In this document: positions 6,918-17,512 of the stretch, one piece after another
Position numbering within the stretch: the stretch's first letter is position 1
Layout of the letters: each line of letters opens with the position of its first letter
Source: Acidobacteriota bacterium
Lineage (GTDB): Bacteria > Acidobacteriota > Thermoanaerobaculia > Thermoanaerobaculales > Thermoanaerobaculaceae
Assembly: GCA_004298115.1 (NCBI GenBank)
Contig: SCRJ01000028.1
Coordinates: 1-42,538 of the forward strand
Length of the DNA stretch: 42,538 nt
Reading direction: 5' to 3'
Notes under the pieces: model-generated
What the model saw: the letters and a program-made list of their open reading frames with translations, nothing else
Told to the model about the DNA's origin: nothing
Database searches by the model: none
Position numbers and translations under genes: made by a program

Positions 6918-8265
6918 GCGCCACGCCCTCCAGCGGTCCCGTCACCGTGCTGCCGTCTCCGACGCGCATCCCCCAGCGGCTCTGAACGCCCCGCGGGGGC
7001 GAGATGAAGGTCACGAGGGCACCGGCGACGCGCGTCCGCGGCGGAACGAACGCAAGGTAGAACCGGAGCGCGGATGCGCCCCGCGCCGCCGTCCGGCGCC
7101 AGACCCCGTCGGCGCCGACCGCCCCGTACTCCATCCCGGAGAACGCCCCGAGTTGCGCATCGCGCACCTCGGTGCCGGTGAACCGCACCTCGACCCAGTT
7201 GCCGGTCGTCGCGAGCGCGCTGGCCTGGGCGGTCGGGTTTGCCAGCGCGACCCGCATCGCCGCGGGCCCGGCCCACTCCACGACCACCCGCGGCAGCGGG
7301 TAGGGACTGCCCCCCTGCAAGTACTCGAGGAACGCCGCAAGGCTCATCCCCAGCGCGGGCTCGCTGGCCGGCAGGCCGACGGTGTCCCAACCTTCCAGCG
7401 CCGGACGGACGGGCCGCAGCAACAGGCCGAGGTCGCGGTGGTACCGGGCGGTGTCGACGGCTTCCACGGTGATGGTCCTCCCCGCCTCCACCTCGACCCC
7501 TCCCCAATCCACGGGCTTGCGCAACCGGAAGGTGTCGCCGCGCTCGCCCGGCGAGTACACGGCCGTCTCCCCGTCCGCCAGCATCGCCAGCGAAGCGCCG
7601 GCGGGCCCCGGGGCCGGTTGAGCGCGGGGTGCGACCACGATCGCCGCTCGGTACGGCATCACCATCGCGTCGAGCCGGCCGAGCGCGGCGAGATCGTCCT
7701 GGAGCGTGGCGGCCGGGAATCCGAGCGCCCCGGGGTTGCCCAGGGCGACCGCCACCGGGCGCACGTGCGGCCATCCCCGCGGCGGAAGGTGCGCGGCGAG
7801 GTCCTGCGCCGGCGCCGCCAGCTCAACCGTCTGCTCGAGGCGGGACGCGACCCGGACCGCGAAGCCGGCGAGTCCGGGGAAGAAGCGCCGCGACGCGAAC
7901 AGCAGCCGCGGCGGCCCGGGGATGCCGCGCTGGACGGGCGCGAACTGCGAGGCGAACATCTGGGCATCGCCGCTCGCCTTGTCCGTGCCCTCGACCCAGA
8001 CGAGGACGGTCAGCGGCCAGCCGGCGAGCGCGTGCAGATCGGGAAGCGGCGCGAGGGTGAAGCGCGACGAACCGTCGCCTATCTCCACCCGCCCCACCGG
8101 AACGACCAGCCCGTCCACCCCGGCCGCCCGCAGGGCTGCGAGCGTTCCCGCCTCCGGAACCCCGGAGAGCAGCCAGACGCGGTGCGTCAGTACGCGAGCC
8201 GGCTCCGCCGCCGCTGCGGCCGCGGCCAGCAGGGCGACGGCCAGGCCGATGCGACCCTTCACCAT
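6904..8265 (-). CDS. Exported protein of unknown function
   Basis: This gene encodes 453 residues from an ATG at 8265, chosen because AGGA lies about eight bases upstream. A second ATG at 8274 would add three residues but has no spaced ribosome site. The N-terminus MVKGRIGLAVALLAAAAAA is a clear signal peptide. The N-terminal half has a motif series reminiscent of a TIM-barrel-like DUF (LAALRAAGVDGLVVPV, PLTVLVWVEG, DAMVMPY). The C-terminal half looks like a beta-rich domain (FRLRKPVDWGGVEVEAGRTITVEA and later). I cannot assign a family. It is the last gene of a leftward series after the large histidine kinase, 138 bases from that gene's stop, and its 3' end overlaps the convergent gene by 14 bases. 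Confidence 0.8.
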   Translation of the reverse strand: MVKGRIGLAVALLAAAAAAAEPARVLTHRVWLLSGVPEAGTLAALRAAGVDGLVVPVGRVEIGDGSSRFTLAPLPDLHALAGWPLTVLVWVEGTDKASGDAQMFASQFAPVQRGIPGPPRLLFASRRFFPGLAGFAVRVASRLEQTVELAAPAQDLAAHLPPRGWPHVRPVAVALGNPGALGFPAATLQDDLAALGRLDAMVMPYRAAIVVAPRAQPAPGPAGASLAMLADGETAVYSPGERGDTFRLRKPVDWGGVEVEAGRTITVEAVDTARYHRDLGLLLRPVRPALEGWDTVGLPASEPALGMSLAAFLEYLQGGSPYPLPRVVVEWAGPAAMRVALANPTAQASALATTGNWVEVRFTGTEVRDAQLGAFSGMEYGAVGADGVWRRTAARGASALRFYLAFVPPRTRVAGALVTFISPPRGVQSRWGMRVGDGSTVTGPLEGVALTKR

Positions 8266-8403
8266 CGTCGTCATCCTACCAGCCTGTTCCGAAAATGCCG
8301 ATCCCTCCTCCCCGGCGATCCGCGCGCGGGGTCGGGCGGCCTCCCTCGCCGCTGCGCGGACCGGCCTCCTCGCTCACCACCGGCGGCGGGCCGCCGCGGC
8401 GCC

Positions 8404-11400
8404 TCAGGCCCCGGCCGGAAAGAGAATGCGCACCTCGAGCCCGGCGCCGACGTTGCCCGCTTCGACGCTGCCGCCCGCCCTGACCGCCACGCGGCGGACC
8501 ACGGCGAGACCGAGCCCGCTCCCCTCGCTGGTCGTCGAGAAGTGCGGCTCGAACAGCCTGCCGAGCAGCTCTGTCGCCACCCCTCCGCCGGTGTCGCGCA
8601 CGGCGAGCGCCACCTGGCGATCGAGGCGTTGCACCCGCACCTCGATCGCGCCCTCGCGACCGGCCAGCACGCGGGTGCTGTTCTCCAGCAGGTGGCGCAG
8701 GGCGCGGCGGACCCACTGCACGTCCGCCACGATCACGGCGTCGTCGTCTCCGGCCAGGCGGATGGCGACGCCCCGCTGCCGCAGCACCTCGTACTCGGCG
8801 ATCACCTCGCCCGCGAGCGCCTTGAGCGCGATCGGCTGCGGCTCCCAATGCTCGAGCGCCACGAGGTTCGAAAACCCCTGTGCGACCTCGCGCAGGTGCT
8901 CGACGCGCTCGAGGATTTGCGGCGCTGCGACCTGCGCCACGGCCACCACCGCGGCAGGGCCTTGGGCGAGGGCGGCCTTGAGCTCCTCCGCCCAGAGCCG
9001 GATCGGCGTCAATGGGTTCTTGACCTCGTGCGCGGCGATGCGGGCCAGCTCCGCGAACGACGACAACCTCTCGGCGCGCGCGAGTTCGGAGAGATCCTCC
9101 ATCACGACGAGGACTCTGGCGCCGCCTCCCGGGAGCGGCAGCGCGGTCACGCGCCACAGCGCCTCCGGCGACGCGGCGGGGTGGACGGTGCCTTCCACCC
9201 GCTCGCCGGCGCCGGCCCGGGCCGCCAGGTGCGCGATCTCGGGCGCGAACCGGGCCGCGAGCGCGGGGATCGTACCCGTTTCGCCCAGGAGTCGGCGCGC
9301 GGCCGGGTTCGCGAGGTTGACGCGGCCGTCGCCGTCCGCTGCCACCACAGCGGCCGAAAGCGTTTCCAAGACCGTCTCGAGGAAGTTCCGGCCGCGGCGC
9401 AGCTCCTCCTCGCGCCGCTGGACCTCGTGCGCCATCGTGGAGAACGCGTGTCCGAGCGCCGCCACGTCCTCGTCGCCGTGCGTGTCGAGACCGGCGACCG
9501 GTTCGCCCCGCTCGAGGCGGTGAGCGGCCGCGACCAGACGGCGGAGCGGCTTCCCCAGGCGCTGGCCGAGGCGCTCCGCCATCCCGAGCGCAACCAGCAT
9601 GGCGAGGACGCCGGTGATCGCGAACCACTCGCCGGGCGAGGGGCTGCGCCCGAGCGCCTGCAGGCGCAGGCCGACGACGCCGACCACGACCGGCTCGCCG
9701 CCGCGCATCGGTGCGAAGACCGCGGTCTCCTCTCCCGAGCTCACGACCACCGGCTCCTGCCAGCCGCGGATCGAGCGGACGTAGGCCTCGGGCGGGGGCA
9801 TCCAGGGGATTTGGCCAAGCGCGGCGAGGTCCGGCCGGGTGGACGAGACGAGCTTGCCGGAGCGGTAGACCACCACGGCGCCGCCGAGCTCGCGGACGAG
9901 CCATGACGTTCCTTCCTGCCACCGCTCCGTGGCCAGCAGCTGGCTCACCGCCCGCGCGAACTCCAACCGCGCCTTCTCCTGCTGCCGATCCCACTGCTGC
10001 GGCAGGAGCTGGCCCAGGAGGAGGACCGGCAGCACGGCGGCCGCCACCGACAGGACGCGCATCCGCCCGCCGAACGTGCGCCGCTGCGCCCACCACGCGA
10101 GCCAGCGCCGGCGACGCTCCCACAGCGTCAACGGGAAAAGGCCCCACAGCGTGAGCCCGGCGACCATGAGGCCGGCTTCCGCCTCGGGCGCGCGCACCCA
10201 GGGAACGACGAGGACGGCGTCGCGGCGGGCGTGGAAGTACGCCTGGAACTCGCGCTCTCCGACTCCCACCCGCAGCCACCCCCGGCCCGCGGCGAGCGCG
10301 CGCCCGACGACGGACGGCGAGAGCGGCCGGAACGTCGCGCCACGGCTCGTCGGTGCGCCGGAACGGTCGAACACGGCCACCGGCGCGGCGACTCCGGCCG
10401 CACCGAGGCCGGCCAGCAGGTCGTGCGGCGGTGGCGGGGCGAGGACCGCCAGCTGCCAGCCGCCGCGCAGCGCCCGCGTCGCCAGTTCCTGCGGCCGTCC
10501 TTCGGTCTCGATCGCCGGTCCGCCCCAGCTTCCCGCCGGCTCGCCGCTCGGGTCGGTGAGGTCGAGCGATGCGCCCGGCAGCGCCTGCCGCAGCCCCACC
10601 CGCGTCGCGAGCCGGCCGAGGACGACCAGCCGTTCCCCGGGATCCAGCCGCACCATTCGCGTCAGGCGGGCCTCGGGGAGCGCGGCCAGCAGCGCGCGCG
10701 CCGGGGCCTGGACGTTCTCGAGGCGCGCCAGGGTCGCCTCGGTGGTCGCCACCAACCCGGTCCGGCGGGCCGCGTCGCCGGCGCCCATCACGATGCCCGC
10801 CGCCGCCAGCGCGGGCAGGAGCAGGCCCCGTCCGGTCAGGCCGAACAGGACGACCGCCGCCACCCCGAGGGCGAGAAGGATCGGATCCGCCCTCGCCACA
10901 CCCACCGCCAACGGCAGCCAGCTCGCCAGGCCGAGCGGCCACGGCACGGCGCCGCGCCCCTTGCCGGCGTTGCGGAGCAGCACCGCGAGGGCGGCCACCA
11001 GCGCCCAGCGCATCGCTCCCGGCCACACCAGGCTCGGCGGCAGCCCCGCGATGCCGAGACGGTCGAAGGCGCCGGCGAGCGCCCACGCGGCCGCTCCGAC
11101 GCCGACCGCGACGGCCGAGCGCCAGAGCCGCCCTCGGGGCACGTCGCTGACCGCCAGGGCGCACGCCGCCACCGCGCCGACCAGCCACCAGCCGATCGGG
11201 AGCCACCCGAGGAGCGGCAGGCCGGCCACGACGGCCGCCGCAACCGCGACCACGGCCCACGCCGGCCCACCGACCACGAGCACGAGAGCGGCGACCAGGA
11301 CGGCGAGGCCGGGCGCGCTCCACGGCGCGGCCCGCACCGGCCGGACCACGAACCCCATCGCCGGCGCCGGCCCGGGCGAAAGGCCGGGCCCCCACCCCTC

Positions 11401-11964
11401 GAGGTGCGCCGCCGCCACGGCCGCGCGCCCGGCCCACACCCCGAGGACCCTGCCGGTTCCCCGTTCCGGGATCTCGACCCCGGCCAGCACGGCGCCGAGC
11501 GACCGCCCGCTCTCGAACACGCTCTCCCGCCACCACAGCCAGACGGAACCGATCCCCGGCTCGGCCGCCACCGCGCGCTCGCCCAGCGGCCGCAGGTGGA
11601 CGGGAAGGCGGGCGGCCGTGCCCGCCCACGCGACCGGGAGGCCGTGCTCGTCCACGACGACGAGGGTGTCCACCCGGAACGGCAGCGACCGCCACCCTTC
11701 GGCGACGAGGGGGAACGGGGCTTCGGGCTCGGCCTCGCCCCCACCGGGGTACAGCAGCCGGTGCAGGCGGGGGTCGCCGGCCAGGGCGGCCAGCCGGCCC
11801 TGGAGTTCGGCGGAACGGGCGTTGGCCAGGGCGGCGAAATCCGCCGAGCTCCGCCCGGCCGGCAGGAGCGCGTCGAGCAGCAGGGCGACGAGCGCCACAC
11901 CCGCCAGCCACGGCGCGCGGCGCGGCAGTCGGCGCCACGCGAACGCGAGGGCGACGGCGGCCAC
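8404..11964 (-). CDS. Large membrane-bound sensor histidine kinase (NtrY-like, HAMP-PAS-HisKA-HATPase)
   Basis: This gene encodes 1186 residues from a GTG at 11964. The first half is hydrophobic, with an N-terminal anchor, a soluble loop and a cluster of membrane helices at about residues 215-420. A second soluble loop and more helices follow to about residue 800. Then come a HAMP linker (about 800-848), a PAS domain (about 855-945, VLETLSAAVVAADGDGRVNLANPAA), the phosphoacceptor His near residue 979 in AAHEVKNPLTPIRLW, the N box LRHLLENSTRVL, and the G boxes RDTGGGVA and GSGLGLAVV. The layout resembles NtrY but is much longer. No response regulator is adjacent. The frame stays open upstream into hutU without an ATG or GTG, so the start is uncertain and could lie further upstream. 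Confidence 0.9.
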   Translation of the reverse strand: MAAVALAFAWRRLPRRAPWLAGVALVALLLDALLPAGRSSADFAALANARSAELQGRLAALAGDPRLHRLLYPGGGEAEPEAPFPLVAEGWRSLPFRVDTLVVVDEHGLPVAWAGTAARLPVHLRPLGERAVAAEPGIGSVWLWWRESVFESGRSLGAVLAGVEIPERGTGRVLGVWAGRAAVAAAHLEGWGPGLSPGPAPAMGFVVRPVRAAPWSAPGLAVLVAALVLVVGGPAWAVVAVAAAVVAGLPLLGWLPIGWWLVGAVAACALAVSDVPRGRLWRSAVAVGVGAAAWALAGAFDRLGIAGLPPSLVWPGAMRWALVAALAVLLRNAGKGRGAVPWPLGLASWLPLAVGVARADPILLALGVAAVVLFGLTGRGLLLPALAAAGIVMGAGDAARRTGLVATTEATLARLENVQAPARALLAALPEARLTRMVRLDPGERLVVLGRLATRVGLRQALPGASLDLTDPSGEPAGSWGGPAIETEGRPQELATRALRGGWQLAVLAPPPPHDLLAGLGAAGVAAPVAVFDRSGAPTSRGATFRPLSPSVVGRALAAGRGWLRVGVGEREFQAYFHARRDAVLVVPWVRAPEAEAGLMVAGLTLWGLFPLTLWERRRRWLAWWAQRRTFGGRMRVLSVAAAVLPVLLLGQLLPQQWDRQQEKARLEFARAVSQLLATERWQEGTSWLVRELGGAVVVYRSGKLVSSTRPDLAALGQIPWMPPPEAYVRSIRGWQEPVVVSSGEETAVFAPMRGGEPVVVGVVGLRLQALGRSPSPGEWFAITGVLAMLVALGMAERLGQRLGKPLRRLVAAAHRLERGEPVAGLDTHGDEDVAALGHAFSTMAHEVQRREEELRRGRNFLETVLETLSAAVVAADGDGRVNLANPAARRLLGETGTIPALAARFAPEIAHLAARAGAGERVEGTVHPAASPEALWRVTALPLPGGGARVLVVMEDLSELARAERLSSFAELARIAAHEVKNPLTPIRLWAEELKAALAQGPAAVVAVAQVAAPQILERVEHLREVAQGFSNLVALEHWEPQPIALKALAGEVIAEYEVLRQRGVAIRLAGDDDAVIVADVQWVRRALRHLLENSTRVLAGREGAIEVRVQRLDRQVALAVRDTGGGVATELLGRLFEPHFSTTSEGSGLGLAVVRRVAVRAGGSVEAGNVGAGLEVRILFPAGA

Positions 11965-12056
11965 CGGCGCGCGCCACAGCAGCGAGCCCTCGCCCAGTCC
12001 AGGCCACGGCCCGGCAGCGCACGCTGCGATGAGCGCGGCGAGGGACCCCGTCAGCC

Positions 12057-13727
<1,671 letters not shown>

Positions 13728-13750
13728 CGCTCGACCTCCGAAGGCCGGGG

Positions 13751-14812
13751 TCAGCCCCGGTCGGATGACATCGTAGCGCGTCCCGAGCGCACCGTGGCAC
13801 CCCTCGCGGCGACGCCGCCGGCGATCTCGAACGCGCCGGGCGCCGCCGCCACGGCCGCCGCGCGCACCGCCCCCCGCCGCCCGGGCGGGACCCAGAACAG
13901 CACGCTGCCGCCGCCGCCGGCGCCGCACGCCTTGCCCGCCAGCGCGCCCGCCGCGGCGCCCGCCGCCAGGACCGCGTCGAGCGCAGGGCTGGTCACCGCG
14001 GACGCCAGCTCCCGGCGCGCCCGCCACTCCGCCGCGATCGCCCGGCCCACCGCGGTCTCGTCGCCCGCGAGCAGCGCCAGGCGGCATGCGATCGCCGCCC
14101 TCGCGATCGCGTCGAGCCTGCGGGCGACGCCGGGGTCGCCGTCGATGCGCGCGCGGTAGACCTGCCAGTTCACCATGCCGGAAGCGTGTGTGATCCCGGA
14201 GTAGACGACGACGAGGCGCGCGGCGAGCCAGCCGCGGTCGATCCCGATCCGCTCGACCCGCTCGCCGCCCGGCTCCAGGTGAATCGCCAGGATGCCGCCG
14301 AGCAACGCCGGCAGGTAGTCCTGCACGCCGGCCGGAACCCCCAACACCCTGGACTCGAGGTCGCGCAGCAGCGCCACCAGTCCGGCCACGGGGAGCCGCC
14401 GACCGGCGAGCGCCAGGCAGCCGCGCGCGAGCGCCACGGCCAGGGTCGACGATGCGCCCAGCCCCGAGCCGACCGGCGGCTGGTCGATCACCTCGACGGC
14501 GAAACCGCCTGCCGGCGCGATGTGAAAACCGACCGCGGCCGCGAGGTGGCGAGCGGCGTCATCGGGTCCGAGGACGCGTGGCGCGGAACCCGGCGCCGAG
14601 AACGTGATCGACCCGGCCGGCGCACCGCCGGACGTGAGCCGGAGGCGCACGCCGCGGGCCAGCGCCGCGTTGATCGTGATCGCGCCGGGGTGGAGGCAGT
14701 ACAGCGGCCAGAGGTCGAGGGTGCCGCCCGCAAGGTCCGCCCGCAGCGGCGCGAACACCTCGACGGACGCGCGCCCCGGTGCGGGCGGGCGCGGCGAACC
14801 GCGCCTACCCAT
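13751..14812 (-). CDS. GHMP-family sugar kinase
   Basis: This 353-residue protein has the three GHMP motifs: [10 protein letters not shown] near residue 25, the ATP-binding [11 protein letters not shown] at about residues 112-122, and [14 protein letters not shown] near the C-terminus. The shape is closest to the D-glycero-D-manno-heptose 7-phosphate kinase / fucokinase / galactokinase-like branch, but the substrate cannot be read from motifs. It is cytoplasmic. Its start overlaps the upstream M23 peptidase stop by eight bases and it is followed by hutU after 23 bases. A role in envelope sugar supply would fit the peptidase neighbour; this is inference. Confidence 0.85.
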   Translation of the reverse strand: MGRRGSPRPPAPGRASVEVFAPLRADLAGGTLDLWPLYCLHPGAITINAALARGVRLRLTSGGAPAGSITFSAPGSAPRVLGPDDAARHLAAAVGFHIAPAGGFAVEVIDQPPVGSGLGASSTLAVALARGCLALAGRRLPVAGLVALLRDLESRVLGVPAGVQDYLPALLGGILAIHLEPGGERVERIGIDRGWLAARLVVVYSGITHASGMVNWQVYRARIDGDPGVARRLDAIARAAIACRLALLAGDETAVGRAIAAEWRARRELASAVTSPALDAVLAAGAAAGALAGKACGAGGGGSVLFWVPPGRRGAVRAAAVAAAPGAFEIAGGVAARGATVRSGRATMSSDRG

Positions 14813-16076
14813 GGAACGGGGCCGGCGCGGCGGCCTGCAGGGCGGCCACCCGCTCGCCCGCGAGCGGACCCGGCGTTCGCAGCAGCGGCAGCACCCGGCG
14901 CGCCCAGGCCGCGAATCGCGCTTCCTCCGCCCGCGGCAGCGGCGGCGCCGGGTCGCGGCCGATCGTGAGGGGGTTCAGGTGCTTGCCGTTCTGCGTGATG
15001 CGGTAATCGACGTGCGGCCCGGTCGCGAGGCCGGTGGCGCCGACGTAGCCGACGACCTCCCCTTGCGCGACGCGCTCGCCCGGGTGAACCCCTGCGGCGA
15101 AGCGGGAAAGGTGCAGATAGGCGGTCACGTAGCCGCCGGCGTGGCGGACCTCGACTGTCTTGCCGCCGCCGCCGCGCCAGCCCGCGTACGTCACCACGCC
15201 GTCCGCGGTGACCATCACGGGGGTGCCCACGGGCGCTCCATAGTCCACGCCCCAGTGCGGCAGCCTCACGCCCAGGATCGGGTGCATCCGGGCCAGGGAG
15301 AAGCGTGAGGTCAGGCGCGAGAACTTGAGCGGCGCGCGCAGGAACTGCTTGCGCAGCGGGCGGCCCATCTCGTCGTAGAAGCTCGCACCGCCGCCGTCGA
15401 AGGCGTACCGCACCGCGGTGAAGCGCTTGCCCCGGTTCTCGTAGCTCGCCGCGACCACCGGGCCGTACCCGACGGTCCGCCCATCGGAGCGGATCCGCTC
15501 CACCAGGATCGCGAAGGTGTCGCCGCTGCGGACCTCCCGGTGGAAGTCGATGTCCCATTGAAACAGGTCGGCCAGGGCCACCGCGAGCGTGTCGCCCTCG
15601 CCCGCCGTAGCGACGGCGTCGAACAGGCTCGAGCGGACGGCCCCCCGCACGACGACGAGCTCGCGCTCGACGGGCCGCGCTTCGCGTCGGCCGACCAGCG
15701 CACCCCCCGAGCGTTCGACCACCACGGTGGAACGCCAATCCGGCGTGAGGCGCAGCGCCTTGACCGCGCCGTGAACGTCGTACACCGCCTCCGCCACCAG
15801 CCCGACCGGAAGGGCGCGCGGGTCGATCTGGCCGCCGACCGCGGCCAGCCACGCCGGCAACTCGGCGGGCGTCATACCGAGCCGGCCCACCAGACCCGCC
15901 AGGGTCTCGCCGCTCGCGAGCGCAGCCTTCCGCACGACGGTCGGCAGGGTCAGAGGAGGAACCGAGAGGTGGGGCCGCGGCGCGGCCGGCGCCACCCCGA
16001 CGGTGGGGGTGGTCCAGCCGGCAAACGCCAGGATGAGAAGGGCGAGGCCTGCCAGGAGGCGGTCCGCGGACCTCAC
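14805..16076 (-). CDS. M23 metallopeptidase (MepM-like cell-wall endopeptidase)
   Basis: This 423-residue exported or membrane-anchored protein starts at a GTG that overlaps the stop of the upstream gene (GTGA). A hydrophobic signal or anchor covers residues 7-20. Residues 45-150 contain a LysM/opacity-like segment (GETLAGLVGRLGMTPAEL). The C-terminal peptidase carries the LytM zinc ligands His274 and Asp278 (PHWGVDYGAP), His322 (AYLHLS) and His355 (GPHVDYR). The family cuts peptidoglycan cross-links in the periplasm. All zinc ligands are present, so it should be active. Confidence 0.93.
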   Translation of the reverse strand: MRSADRLLAGLALLILAFAGWTTPTVGVAPAAPRPHLSVPPLTLPTVVRKAALASGETLAGLVGRLGMTPAELPAWLAAVGGQIDPRALPVGLVAEAVYDVHGAVKALRLTPDWRSTVVVERSGGALVGRREARPVERELVVVRGAVRSSLFDAVATAGEGDTLAVALADLFQWDIDFHREVRSGDTFAILVERIRSDGRTVGYGPVVAASYENRGKRFTAVRYAFDGGGASFYDEMGRPLRKQFLRAPLKFSRLTSRFSLARMHPILGVRLPHWGVDYGAPVGTPVMVTADGVVTYAGWRGGGGKTVEVRHAGGYVTAYLHLSRFAAGVHPGERVAQGEVVGYVGATGLATGPHVDYRITQNGKHLNPLTIGRDPAPPLPRAEEARFAAWARRVLPLLRTPGPLAGERVAALQAAAPAPFHG

Positions 16077-16519
16077 CTCCGTGCCATCTCCCGCACGATC
16101 GCTGCGACCTCGGCCGGATCCGGACCGCAGCGCGACCGCACCTTGCCGTCTCGCCCGACGAGGAGCACGGCGGGCGCCTTCGTCACCTGGAAGCGGCGCA
16201 GCAGCTCGCCGCGGCGATCGAACACGAACGGCAACGTGTCCCCGAGCGCCGGAAAGTCATGGCCGACCTCGGAGCGTCTTTCCTGGAAGACGATCACCGC
16301 CCCCGGCCATCCGTGCTGCTTGGCCGCCGTCTCGACACCGGGCAACAGCTTCGCGAACTCGCCGGCGCCGGGCAGCCACGTGTTCCAGAACACGAGCACC
16401 ACCGGGCCGCGGGACAACAGGTCGGGCAGCGAGAACGCGGCCCCGCCGGCGGTCTGCAGGTCGTCGCCGCCGCCCATGACGGCGGCGGCCACGATCAGGG
16501 GAACGGCCGCGAGCTTCAT
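16073..16519 (-). CDS. Thioredoxin-fold (TlpA-like) exported protein without the CxxC motif
   Basis: This 148-residue protein begins with a short hydrophobic signal (MKLAAVPLIVAAAVMGGG), so it acts outside the cytoplasm. The thioredoxin-like core is clear: VVLVFWNTWLPGAGEFAKLLP, a cis-proline region KAPAVLLVGRDGKV, and a helix at the C-terminus. The active site that should read WCxxC is W-L-P-G-A, so both cysteines are gone and no disulfide chemistry is expected. The only cysteine lies late (RSRCGPD). It overlaps the M23 peptidase gene by four bases and may help that enzyme fold or bind; this is inference. Confidence 0.8.
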   Translation of the reverse strand: MKLAAVPLIVAAAVMGGGDDLQTAGGAAFSLPDLLSRGPVVLVFWNTWLPGAGEFAKLLPGVETAAKQHGWPGAVIVFQERRSEVGHDFPALGDTLPFVFDRRGELLRRFQVTKAPAVLLVGRDGKVRSRCGPDPAEVAAIVREMARR

Positions 16520-16567
16520 CGCGTCATGCTAGCAAATCCGGCAACCCCAGGGGCGGCGGCACCCCTG

Positions 16568-16593
16568 CCGCGGCCGGACGGCGCCGGCCGCGG
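16568..16593 (-). terminator. GC hairpin directly after the ECF sigma gene
   Basis: A perfect 10-bp stem (16568-16577 with 16584-16593) encloses a 6-base loop two bases past the sigma stop. A second smaller hairpin (16548-16553 with 16562-16567) follows. There is no T-run, so these may slow or stabilise the transcript rather than end it. Confidence 0.4.
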
Positions 16594-16595
16594 GC

Positions 16596-17246
16596 TCAGT
16601 GCAGCCGGGTCGCCGGCGACGGCTCGGCGGCGGGGGCGAAGATCGCGTCGACGTCGAGGTTCTCCGAGCGCAGCCGGTGCGGCCGCTGGTGCAGGTAGTT
16701 GTAGCGCACGCCGAAGGAGAGCAAGGCACTCTCCAGCAGCCGGCGCCCGCGGTAGAGACGCGACATCACGGTGCCGACGGGGATCGCCAGGATGTCGGCG
16801 ATCTCCTTGTAGGCGTACCCCTCGATGTCGGCGAGCAGCACGACCACCTTGTAGTTGTGCGGCAGCGCCGTCAAGGCGTGGCGCACCTCGCCGTCGAGCG
16901 AGGCCTCCATCAGCTCCTCTTCCGGGGTTCGCGTGGCGGTGGCGGCCGTCGGGAGCACCGCGGACTCGAACGTCTCCTCGAGCTCGGCGAAGTCCACCTG
17001 CGCCGGGAGCTGCTTGCGCCTCCGGTATTCGTTGATGAACGTGTTCTTCAAGATCTTGAACAGCCATGCTTTGAGGTTCGTTCCGGGGGAGAACGACGCG
17101 TAGTGACGGTAGGCCTTGAGGTACGTCTCCTGGAGGAGGTCTTCGGCGTCCTCCGCGCTGCGCGCCAGGCGCAGCGCCGTCTTGAACAGTTGGTCGCGGT
17201 AGGGAAGCTCGGCGTTCTGAAAGTCCCAAAAGCCCTGGTCGTTCAT
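16596..17246 (-). CDS. ECF-type RNA polymerase sigma factor
   Basis: This 216-residue sigma factor starts at the ATG at 17246 after GGAGGCGAGT. Region 2 is at residues 14-85 (LFKTALRLARSAEDAEDLLQ, then WLFKILKNTFINEYRR). Region 4 is at about residues 130-180 (ALPHNYKVVVLLADIEG, YKEIADILAIPVGTVMSRL). A tail of some 35 residues after region 4 carries no domain I recognise. The gene has its own housekeeping-type promoter upstream. No anti-sigma factor lies next to it; the following gene is the exported thioredoxin-fold protein 76 bases on. The type is certain; the regulon is unknown. Confidence 0.93.
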   Translation of the reverse strand: MNDQGFWDFQNAELPYRDQLFKTALRLARSAEDAEDLLQETYLKAYRHYASFSPGTNLKAWLFKILKNTFINEYRRRKQLPAQVDFAELEETFESAVLPTAATATRTPEEELMEASLDGEVRHALTALPHNYKVVVLLADIEGYAYKEIADILAIPVGTVMSRLYRGRRLLESALLSFGVRYNYLHQRPHRLRSENLDVDAIFAPAAEPSPATRLH

Positions 17247-17266
17247 ACTCGCCTCCACTGCCGCCA

Positions 17267-17296
17267 ATCGTAATTGAGTCAGAGTTCCAATGTCAA
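17267..17296 (-). promoter_or_regulatory. Promoter of the ECF sigma gene
   Basis: On the minus strand a perfect TTGACA (17296-17291) is followed after 18 bases by TACGAT (17272-17267). The start codon lies 20 bases beyond the -10 box. The region is AT-rich compared with its surroundings. Confidence 0.6.
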
Positions 17297-17348
17297 GATG
17301 TCGACAAAACATGGACGCGGTCGCATCGATCGGCCGGGCACGGACGGC

Positions 17349-17395
17349 GGGGGTGGAACCGGGGTTACGGCGGCCGCGGGGGGACGCAGGGGGGG
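17349..17395 (+). other. G-run cluster (G-quadruplex potential) between atpE and the sigma gene
   Basis: Four runs of 5, 4, 6 and 7 G on the plus strand (17349-17353, 17361-17364, 17378-17383, 17389-17395) are separated by 7, 13 and 5 bases. The region has no gene that I can support. It lies about 50-100 bases upstream of the sigma promoter. Confidence 0.35.
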
Positions 17396-17429
17396 CCGGC
17401 GGCCGGAGAGGCGCCGGCGGCGAGGGGGC

Positions 17430-17471
17430 AAAAAGCGGACACGGCCCGGCCCGCCGGAGCGGCGGGCCGGG
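17430..17471 (-). terminator. Rho-independent-like terminator of the nuo-atp operon
   Basis: A perfect 12-bp GC stem (17445-17456 with 17460-17471) with a GAG loop lies 40 bases after the atpE stop. A run of five T on the minus strand (17434-17430) follows after ten bases. The stem is very strong; the T-run is short and displaced. Confidence 0.6.
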
Positions 17472-17512
17472 TGGATTACGTCAGTTCCGGTGCGGCCGGG
17501 CGGCCGCGGGGG

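Noticed and set aside
5000-7774. A 924-codon open frame on the minus strand
   Set aside because: It crosses psd, pssA, the dehydrogenase-like gene and part of the exported-protein gene in non-coding frames and shows no domain.
8276-12022. A 1248-codon open frame on the minus strand
   Set aside because: It is the shifted frame of the histidine kinase gene, made of Arg/Gly/Pro-rich sequence; the kinase motifs are all in the other frame.
13745-13760. Small CCGGGG/CCCCGG hairpin as a terminator between the GHMP kinase and hutU
   Set aside because: The stem is only six pairs, overlaps the kinase stop codon and has no T-run.
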